Positions 1 to 6,863 of a stretch of DNA of 13,415 nt are shown here, in pieces. The notes below the pieces were generated by a model, which was given only the letters and a program-made list of their open reading frames with translations, searched no databases and was not told the DNA's origin. Position 1 is the stretch's first letter, and every line of letters begins with the position of its first letter. A program made the position numbers and the translations under genes. Source of the DNA: Allomyces macrogynus ATCC 38327 (taxonomy: Eukaryota; Blastocladiomycota; Blastocladiomycetes; Blastocladiales; Blastocladiaceae); assembly GCA_000151295.1 (NCBI GenBank), contig GG745371.1, forward strand, positions 261,143-274,557. Reading direction: 5' to 3'.

Positions 1-965
1 GGGTTGCAGCAAAGTTGCACTTGGAAACGTATGGAGGTGTTGATGTGAGCCGCCGTTGCCCTCCAGCTGGCCACCGTCAAACAAGTCGATGAGCAAGCTT
101 GCCACGCTGGCGAGATGCGGGCGAGATGTGAAGGGCAGCACAAAACCACCACCAACTCACCAAGGGCACGCGTCCACGTCACTGATGATCACCGCCAGCA
201 ACACGCTTCGACACGTCTTTGCACGTCTCGCTGCAATTTCTCAACACGCGCATGTCAAAAGACACGACCAACAGGCCAGCACTCGATCGCCACAGTACCT
301 GAAATCACGCTGTGCCTCCGTCTTAAACAACTCGCTCGCTCCTGTCGACGAGACCCTTCCTCTCCAATTGGCATCATGATTTGTTTTGATTTGATTTTGC
401 ATTCTTCTCGTTGCTTTGCAAACCATCCCACCATCGTGCGTGATGATCACGCACGCGCACTATTATGAAATCCTTCTTCACAGGTACATGTTCGTTTCAT
501 TATGTCACAGCGGTTCGGCCCGGTTTTGTTCGGTCAGTTTGCAGTTGAGACCACGTTATGTGCTAAAATCGTGACGGAACATGTCGACGGCAGTCTGCAA
601 GCGTCGTCAAAGTGAGCTCCCTTCAATCACCATCGCACACGAGCATGTCATAACCCTGGCATGATCATGATGCATTCTCGATCTCCGCTCACAAGCATGA
701 AGTGCTGGTGTGGAGTCCCTTCATCCGTGCGGCATTCATTTGGAAGACCCGCCAACAATGCTGGGCATGCTGTCAAGGCGAAACGAGACCGAGAATGCAG
801 AACGGTCATCCACGAAGAACAGCATTGCGCTGATAATCTTGCCTTGGTAGAAAATGCATGAACAAGAACGATCCGCGGCTGGAGCAGTGCCATTTCTTTG
901 CGAGGGAATGTTTTGGCCGGATGCGAGCTCTGTAGGCGTTGAAGGAGAATGGCAACGTCAAACCG
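1..965. other. no recognisable gene (intergenic)
   Basis: I see no protein family, splice pattern or RNA gene here. The open frames are short, overlap on both strands and have biased compositions without recognisable motifs. From about 945 onward the sequence begins to resemble the 3' flank of the intact POLD4 gene at 3545-3640, so the right-hand edge belongs to the duplicated segment described next. Confidence 0.5.
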
Positions 966-1362
966 AGAACTCACGCGTCGCGCCGGTTCACCCTCCACAC
1001 TCCCACAGACAGATAGATCGCCTCCATTTCTCCCCACCCGGCCCACCTCCGCTCTGCTCCGCTCTTCCCGTTCATATCACGTCGGCGCACCCTGCAGACA
1101 GCGACTCGAGCACGTCGTGTGCAATCGCGGGTCTTGGGCGCTAATTGAAAAATGCTGCGGCGTGCAGGATCAGGCGCAGATCAGCAGGCGGTGCGAGGAG
1201 GAACTTGACGGCGCGGTTTTATACTGGTGGTCAAGTTTTTGTTGGTGGTTTTTGAGGACATGGGGGACAAATGATTGCGTGAGGAGGGGAAACGGAGCGG
1301 AAAGGTACTCCGAAGAAACACAATGGCGCATTCGAGGTCGAGCATAATGTCGGTCCTTGCGT
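966..1362 (-). pseudogene. decayed unprocessed POLD4 fragment (exon 2, intron, end of exon 1, plus 3' flank)
   Basis: This is a degenerate copy of the POLD4-like gene at 3639-4519, on the same strand. Seen directly: 1070-1210 aligns base for base with 3640-3800 with substitutions and small gaps. Its reverse strand still reads a C-terminus close to the parent's (DVLESLSAGCADVI then TGA, against DVLESLFAEYADVM then TGA). Similarity continues beyond the stop into 3' flank (about 976-1070 against 3546-3640). It also continues upstream through intron-like sequence into the end of exon 1 (1330-1355 against 3990-4025, sharing the string tcgaggtcgagc). About 110 bases matching the middle of exon 2, including the conserved KYGPC..GI..L.RW block, are missing near 1215-1225. 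Because intron and flank are present, this arose by DNA duplication and not by retrotransposition. It lacks most of exon 1 and cannot encode a working subunit. Confidence 0.8.
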
Positions 1363-1467
1363 CGTGCGGAATAAAGATGGCATTTCACGGATCAAACATC
1401 TCTCAAGAAGCGGAGCACAAACAGACAATGGCATTGGAAAAAGAAGAACACCGCAGGCCGGGGCAAA

Positions 1468-3254
1468 TCAAACGACGACCACTACCTTGGCCTTCAACAG
1501 CTCCATCACGTTGGCCGATACCATCTTTTCCCCGATTTTCAGACGCATCCGCCGCCACTGCATCTGTCGCGTGGGCATCCGGTCCAGCAATGCGTGCGCC
1601 ATGCAAGTCGTTAAACTTGGTGTATGTCATTCTCAAATGACGCAGCGCCATGGGGAGCTCATGAACCCACTCAATCGAGTCCTTGAGCTGGGTGGGCTCA
1701 TAGTTCAAGCCCAGATCGAGGACGTCAAGTCCCGCGGGAAGGTGGCGATATCCAGTCGTCAGGAAGTTGACACGCAAGTGCGGTTCACGCAAGGCAGTGG
1801 GCCACACGGGCTCCAGTATCTGGAGAAGATCTGATGCCAAGGCTCTTGATAGCATCAGGACCACCAAATTCTTGGGCATGTGGAGCGCCAGGACCTCAAC
1901 TTGGTCGTGGCTCCAATTGGGAATCCCGCAAAACTTCAGGATGGTCAGTGATGCTGGAAGCTGCGCGATAAGCACATATAGTTTGGCAACACTCGAGGCC
2001 GCAAGAGCAAGACTTTCCAGTGTTGGGGCCAGCCGGAGCTGAGAACAATTTAATGGAGCTTGCAGAGAGAGACGCATCTCCCGTGTCACAAGAGGGAGCG
2101 ATGCAAACATGACCTCTCATTGACCAATGTGATCGGTGTCTTTCCATTTGCGCGTGTCACGTCCATCCATGTGCAGTTTCTCGACCACTGGCGGGCAACT
2201 TGCCGCGAGATTAGGCGACACCGCATTGACAAGATCGCGAGGAATATCACGCGCAATGTCCAATCCCAGAAAGGTGAGTCGATTCCGGGGCAGCACTGGA
2301 AAAATAATGTAAAGGTCGGCTAGCCTCTGGCGGTGGCACACAAATGATGCGAGAAATAGCAAACGGCGAAATAGTCGAGCAACCGCATCGATGGTCTCGC
2401 GTTGCAAAATTCAGTGTTGGCCAGGATGGAAATGGAGTGTCGTGATCGAGATATGGAAGACTTGCAAACAGGTGCGAGAATCCAGTGCCATGAGCAGAAG
2501 CGTTCAGGAAGCCAGCATTCACAGCCAGAGAGAATCGCCGCAAATGTTGGAGTGTTCCAAGATGGCCAAGAACTGGTCGTTGCTGTCAGTTGGAAAGCAG
2601 TCACGCAAATCAAGCGACAAGTCCTCAACTGAGAGTAGGATTGTGATGCGGTCTGAGGGCATGATTCCATGGGCAATCGCAAGTTGTTTGCAGAATGGAG
2701 GGACCAGAACACGGGAGGGCCAAGCACTGATGACAGAGTCTCGATCAGTCAAATGGCACTGGTGAACTTGCATTGGCGAGATCGGCACAAGCGACCACTG
2801 TTGGGAGGACTTGATTTTCCAAGACGGATTGGACTGCAACATGGCCACCACGACAGGAGAATCAGACAAATTGGGCAAGTCGACATGCGATCGGTCGTGG
2901 TTGCGTGCCAGCAAAGCAACAAACCAATGACCACGACGCCGAGTCCCGTTCTACGTCTGTGAGCTCGCCGACCGCTTCAAGATTGAACAGGACAATCTTG
3001 CCGCCAGCGTCATCTGGCAGGAAGCTGACTGAGTGAAACGAGCGTCGATGCAACGCAATAGCCGCCTTCACACATGGCGCATAAAAGCCGGGTGCGGCGA
3101 GCGCAAGATGAACCCAAGTCAACTTTTCGGTGAAACGACGCGAGAAGGGGTTGGCTTCCGTGGCAACAAGCTTGGCGATGTGTACGAGAATGACGTCGGA
3201 GAGCCGGTCGAGTGATAGCGTCTGGTGAGGCAAGTCGACGGCAGTGGACTCCAT
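1468..3254 (-). pseudogene. F-box-like / leucine-rich-repeat protein, broken by frameshifts and stops
   Basis: Read on the minus strand from ATG 3254, the N-terminus (LDRLSDVILVHIAKLV ... WVHLALAAPGFYAPCVKAA) resembles an F-box: a hydrophobic helical block followed by W..L....P.FY. Later segments are leucine-rich, for example LGTLQHLRRFSLAVN, LTFLGLDI, LPASLTILKF, LPAGLDVLDLGLN and LPMALRHLRM. The segments lie in different frames. Apparent shifts are near 2880-2960, 2563-2568 and 2466-2468 (an extra base in a run of three), and near 1590. Two in-frame TGA codons lie at 2411-2413 and 2117-2119. The last frame ends at TGA 1468-1470 with a tail containing MPTRQMQWRRMRL and ELLKAK, which recurs in the LRR gene at 9670-10722. 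F-box/LRR proteins usually select substrates for SCF ubiquitin ligases. That role is inferred from the family, and no function is expected from this copy. An intron could explain the first shift (GT at about 2954, TTGCAG at about 2838), but not the stops. Confidence 0.65.
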
Positions 3255-3638
3255 GTTTGACAATCACGGCAAGGTTCAATGGATGTTGACGCAGATGGTG
3301 CTGGCGGATGATGTTGATGGTGGCCTGAAGAACCTGCAGAGAGGTGAGAGGATGATGGCTGCTGACATGAACAGGACGTGGAGGACGCGCCAGTGGCCAC
3401 GCCAGTCGATGCGCCGCCCGCAGAAGCTTGGATGTCGCGGGCAACACACCTCCCAGCGCACGTCAACTCTTTCCATTCTATATCGCTGCTTTTCGCCGGA
3501 AGATAGCAACGCCAATTCTGAGAACGGTTTGTTGATTCACGCACTGGGCCGCTTCACCCATTGCCCCGCTTCCCACACTCCCACGAAACCACAATGGCTC
3601 CTCCCCACCCTGTCCACCGCCACTTTCGCTCTTCCCGG
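3255..3638. other. intergenic spacer between POLD4 3' end and LRR 5' end
   Basis: No gene is recognised in these 384 bases. The part from about 3545 to 3638 lies just 3' of the POLD4 stop and is also present, diverged, beside the decayed copy at 976-1070. It is therefore likely the POLD4 3' untranslated or flanking sequence that was duplicated with the gene. The rest probably holds the promoter of the minus-strand LRR gene, but I see no clear element. Confidence 0.4.
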
Positions 3639-4519
3639 TCACATTACGTCGGCGTACTCCGCAAACAGCGACTCGAGCACGTCGCACGCCGGTACCGCGT
3701 CCCAGACCGGATGCCGCGGGTCTTGCTTGTTGACAAATGCTGCGGCGCGCAGGACCGGGCCCAGATCGGCGGGCGGCGCGAGATGGAACTTTGCGGCGCG
3801 GTTCCAGCGGTCCAAGCGCGCGATCCCGACGCACGGGCCGTACTTGAGGTCGAGGTCGAACGCGCGCAACGACGCGAGGGTCGACTTGGCGCGCGTGAGT
3901 GGGGTCAGGTGTTCTGGTGGAGCGAGAAGGGGTGAGACACGAGGTTGGCGGAGGAGAGGAGGCGAAGCGGGAGCATACCGTGAAGAATCGCCACGGCGCG
4001 ATCGAGGTCGAGCGAGATGTCGGGGACGGGCTCAGTGGCAACCTTGGTGCGATCGGCACGGCTATCCTCGGCGCCACGGAGCCGCGGCCGCTTGGGCGGA
4101 TCCACAGCCTCCTTTTCCCCACCGACCCACGGCCGCTTGCCCGTGCTCGCCGCCGCGGGCGTCTTGGTCGGCGATGGCAAGTGCTTTACCGCGTCCTTGG
4201 CCTCGGTCGGAGTCAGGTGCGGCAGCTCGCCATCGTCCTTCGTCGACTCCTCATGCGGCGTCTCGACCGTCGGCTTGCCGCTGCTCGACGACGCCGAGGA
4301 CGCCTTCTTGGTCGTCGGTGCGGTCGACTTGGCGCTCGTAAAGTAGTGCGCAATCGACTGCTCGCCGCTCGAGGTCTTTTTCGCAGAGTTGCTCGATCCG
4401 GGTGCGGCGCGGCGCGGCGCGCTGCTGCTGGCGGTAGTCGCCTTGCCGCGCAATGGCGACGGCGACGCGGATTTCTTGCCTGCGGCCGTCGCGGCGCGCG
4501 GGCGGTCGTTGCTGGACAT
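3639..4519 (-). CDS. POLD4: DNA polymerase delta subunit 4 (p12/Cdm1-like), two exons
   Basis: Smallest accessory subunit of replicative DNA polymerase delta, which stabilises the complex and helps bind PCNA in the nucleus. Two exons join at 4519..3979 and 3913..3639, giving 271 residues. The diagnostic block is in exon 2, residues 197-220: RAFDLDLKYGPC (197-208) followed by GIARLDRWNRA (210-220), the conserved POLD4 core. An intact C-terminus ends in ADVM. Residues 1-165 are Ser/Pro/Lys/Ala-rich and look disordered, making the protein much longer than human POLD4 (about 107 residues). EQSIAHYF (53-60) fits a PCNA-interacting peptide (PIP box) spacing, but with Glu in place of the first Gln. 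PPKRPRLR (141-148) could be a nuclear localisation signal. ATG 4519 was preferred over an upstream non-ATG extension because the PIP-like motif then sits near residue 55. Decayed copies lie at 966-1362 (same strand) and 4689-5256 (opposite strand). Confidence 0.88.
3914..3978 (-). other. POLD4 intron (65 bases, phase 1)
   Basis: On the minus strand the intron begins GTATGC (3978 downward) and ends CACCAG (3914). Without splicing, exon 1 would read 28 further residues to a TGA. Splicing joins ..AVAILH to E-HLTPLTRAK and leads directly into the conserved POLD4 core in the correct frame. The same intron position is kept in the inverted copy at 5152-5215. Confidence 0.85.
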
Positions 4520-4688
4520 AACTGCGACTTGTGCGAAAGCTTTGAAGTGATCAGGTCGTGTGCAAATGGCGAGAGTCGATCGGATTCGGTTCAATACGCG
4601 TTAGACAAGGAGCTTGAGCAGCAGGGGTGGTGGCACCAGCCCAAACGCGGTCACGTCTCCAAGCCGCTCTCGCGGACAAGCCACATAA
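4520..4688. promoter_or_regulatory. putative shared spacer between head-to-head POLD4 copies
   Basis: The intact POLD4 gene starts leftward at 4519, and the diverged inverted copy is open rightward from 4689. This spacer of about 170 bases would contain the promoter of the intact gene and perhaps of both. I see no convincing TATA box, so the assignment rests on position alone. The 5' end of the rightward copy is uncertain and could extend into this stretch in another frame. Confidence 0.25.
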
Positions 4689-5256
4689 CCCCTCTCCGCT
4701 TCCAAGTCGCCTCCGAGTCTTTGCGACGTCCCCAAGTCGAGCGCTGCTCCTTTCCCGTGCAAATCATCCATCGAACTCACCCGATCGCGCTCGCTTTCGA
4801 CACCGACCACCACGAAGCGCGCCAAATTAACATCTTCGGCCGCGGCGAAGCCACGCGCCGCGCCGGCCGCAAACTGCGGCCAGCCGGGCACAACACCGCC
4901 GGCACACCATGCCGCTGGCGGCGTCAGCACGGCGAACCACCTGCCATCGCCGCCCAAGGCGCCCAATGCCAAGGCGCGGACGAAGGTGGGGGTGGAGAGC
5001 CATGGTGCGGCTCGTGTGGCCGAGTCGGATGCGATCCTGCACCCACGCAACAACGACGCTAAGTCGGTCACGGGACCCGCGTCGAGGACGCCGAGCTCTG
5101 CCGCGCGCGACGCGCCGTTCGACTTGGACGAGGCCGTCGCCATTCTTCAAGGTCTGCTGCACCTCGCTATCCCTCTCTTGGAACCAGTGACACATCGCGA
5201 CTGACTCCCATGTAGCGCACTTCAAACCGACCAGTCCAATGTTGTCCATGAATTGA
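4689..5256 (+). pseudogene. diverged inverted POLD4-like copy (exon 1, intron, start of exon 2)
   Basis: A plus-strand frame open from 4689 (after TAA 4686-4688) is collinear with POLD4 exon 1. KSSIELTRSRSLSTPTTTKR corresponds to POLD4 EQSIAHYFTSAKSTAPTTKK. NHLPSPPKAP corresponds to KHLPSPTKTP. FDLDEAVAIL (ending at 5147) corresponds to LDLDRAVAIL. After ATT CTT CAA G comes a GT donor at 5152, a CTGAC branch-like site and a TAG acceptor at 5213-5215. Splicing gives AVAILQ-A-HFKPTSP, which matches AVAILH-E-HLTPLTR across the same phase-1 intron (64 bases against 65). The frame has no ATG before the motifs. The aromatic pair of the PIP box is absent. The conserved KYGPC core never appears, because the frame meets TGA at 5254-5256 after 13 residues of exon 2. 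I call it a decayed or partial paralogue. A functional rearranged gene is possible if an upstream exon supplies a start. Confidence 0.6.
5152..5215 (+). other. conserved intron in the inverted POLD4-like copy (64 bases, phase 1)
   Basis: It begins GTCTGC and ends CCCATGTAG, with CTGAC 13-17 bases before the end. Its position after ..AVAILQ and its phase equal those of the intact POLD4 intron, and its length differs by one base. This conservation is the strongest argument that the plus strand, not the overlapping minus-strand frame, is the ancestral coding strand here. Confidence 0.6.
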
Positions 5257-5712
5257 TACATCAGTGGACAGGAGTACCGCCGCTACCAAGTCAAGCACGG
5301 TTACTATCCCGGAATTCTGCACACATTTGACGACACGGACCTGGTCCACGGACTGCTGGTCACGTTTGACGCGCAGGCGACGGTCGATGCTCTGATCCGG
5401 TTTGAAACGGACGAATTGCATTTACACTTCCTCGTCCACCTGGCGATCGTCCCCAGACTAACGGACGGCCCATGTCATGATGTGCAGATGTATATGCGCG
5501 TTCCCGTTCAGGCTGAAACTGGCACCATTCCGACTGCGCTGCCCACATCACTCCTCGCAGCTATCGAACCCGAACGGGCACCCACCCACACTGCCCCGGC
5601 AATGCACGCGGCTGAAGTATACGTGTGGGTCGATGGCGAGTGCCTCCTTGACATGATGGGCGCCGATTGGAGCTACGACGAGTTTTTTTGCCTCGCAACG
5701 ACACGAGTTTGA
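5257..5712 (+). pseudogene. AIG2 / gamma-glutamylcyclotransferase-like fragment, 5' truncated
   Basis: The frame reads EYRRYQVKHGYYPGIL, DLVHGLLVTF, VDALIRFETDE, MYMRVPVQAE and AEVYVW...WSYDEFF before TGA at 5710-5712. In order and spacing these match the AIG2-like fold: the YRRY..(YP.I) strand, V.G.L, L..FE..(E)Y.R..V, then a.VYVW and a final W..E.F. Family members act as cyclotransferases on gamma-glutamyl compounds. The conserved acidic residue in the L..FE segment appears present. The N-terminal YGSL-type substrate loop that starts this fold is missing, since the frame is closed by TGA at 5254-5256 and no such motif occurs just upstream. A possible 54-base intron at 5434-5487 (ACTAAC branch-like site at 5457-5462, GTGCAG acceptor) interrupts ..FETDE and MYMRV. 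It is a multiple of three without stops, so reading through is also open. Likely non-functional unless a remote first exon is spliced in. Confidence 0.65.
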
Positions 5713-6863
5713 TGTGGAAATGGCGCAAAAGTAAGAAAAGGAATTGGTTCTGCATTGTTGCCAGATTGACACTTGACTCTATGCGCTTGCAGCTCGACTT
5801 GAGATGACGGAGAGAGAAGAGGTGAATGCTCAACTGGTGCTCACTTTCCTGACGGCCCAACCCAAGCGGTGACGAATTAGAAAATCGCCCTGACAGGCAG
5901 CGAAAAGTGTTCATTGTGCATCTGCGTGCACCTCTTTCATTCGGACGGGCAGACCTCGGAGCCTCAGTATTTTGCTGATGTCGTCTCTCGAAATGCAATT
6001 TTTCATGTCGCCCACCGAAACGCAACCACCACCTCCTGAATGGTCACACCTTGCGTCCAGGTGGATGGCCGCGATCGAAGGCCTCGGCCGTGTTCACCGG
6101 CGGTGCAGTCAACGACAAAGCGACACTGACCGCGCGGCCCACCACCACCGCCGCGAGCAAGCCACAAAACCAAATCAAATGAGACCACCGGCATTGAACT
6201 GCCATCAATAATTGAGGGGAACTTTGCGTGGAAAGGTCCCGTCAATACCGGCCGGCGCGCATGCTCCACAGCGGCTGTCGTGTCGGTCAGCGTCCCGACC
6301 ACGACGCACCACGACGCGCGCTGCCGTCCAGCGCCGTGTGATGTCCCACGTCGCCGTCTCGCGCTGTCTCGGCCGGCAGCCGGTCGAAAACCGCCTGGCT
6401 GCTTTGTCGCATCGTCTCAATTCAAACGTCAAGTGTTGCCGAGTGTTGCACACAACGCGTTTCACCACCGCGCGCACGCTGCACCTTTGTTGCACAGTGT
6501 AGTCTCCGGGGGGGGGGGGGGGGGGTCGCTCGAAATGCTACCTCCCTCCCGTGTTTTTGGTGGCTCCCTGTGTGTTATTGTTTCGATGAAAATCAGAACT
6601 AGAGAGCATGTGACTTGCTTGTCGCGGAGGTGGGCTGGGTACGCGTGCGTGTGGCAACAGTCAGGCAGAGGCAGTATGAACCCTGCATCCCAGATCGTTC
6701 TCGTGAGCAGGGCAGCATGCGTGCGTGTCGCCCAGCTCGCCTGGTGTTGCTACAACCTCTCGCAATGCACGCCGTTTGGTGAGCCCATAAAGCCCGCCCA
6801 TCCCCTTACGCCCATCCGCTCCAAGAGACGGCGGGTGCGATTCGAGCCACAACACCACCATTG
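5713..6863. other. intergenic region upstream of the GRDP gene
   Basis: No conserved protein is seen in these 1,151 bases. They contain an uninterrupted run of 18 G at 6508-6525 and scattered CA/CG-rich stretches around 6270-6340. The 3' part is expected to include the promoter and 5' untranslated region of the plus-strand GRDP gene. A 194-codon open frame crosses the G run and ends at 6864, but it is low-complexity and unsupported. Confidence 0.45.
6508..6525 (+). repeat. 18-base poly-G homopolymer
   Basis: Eighteen consecutive G residues lie about 340 bases upstream of the GRDP start codon. A run of this length can form a G-quadruplex on the G strand and is prone to length change by slippage. 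It is also a frequent site of miscounted length in sequencing, so the exact number should be treated as uncertain. Confidence 0.9.

Noticed and set aside
3899..5062. Plus-strand open frames of 365 and 387 codons over 3244-5062
   Set aside because: They are Arg/Ala/Gly-rich antisense frames over POLD4 and an alternative frame of the inverted copy, without domains or sensible residue patterns.
4601..5143. Minus-strand open frame of 180 codons
   Set aside because: It is long and GC-rich but matches no family I know. The opposite strand carries the POLD4-like motifs and conserved intron, so this is treated as an antisense shadow.
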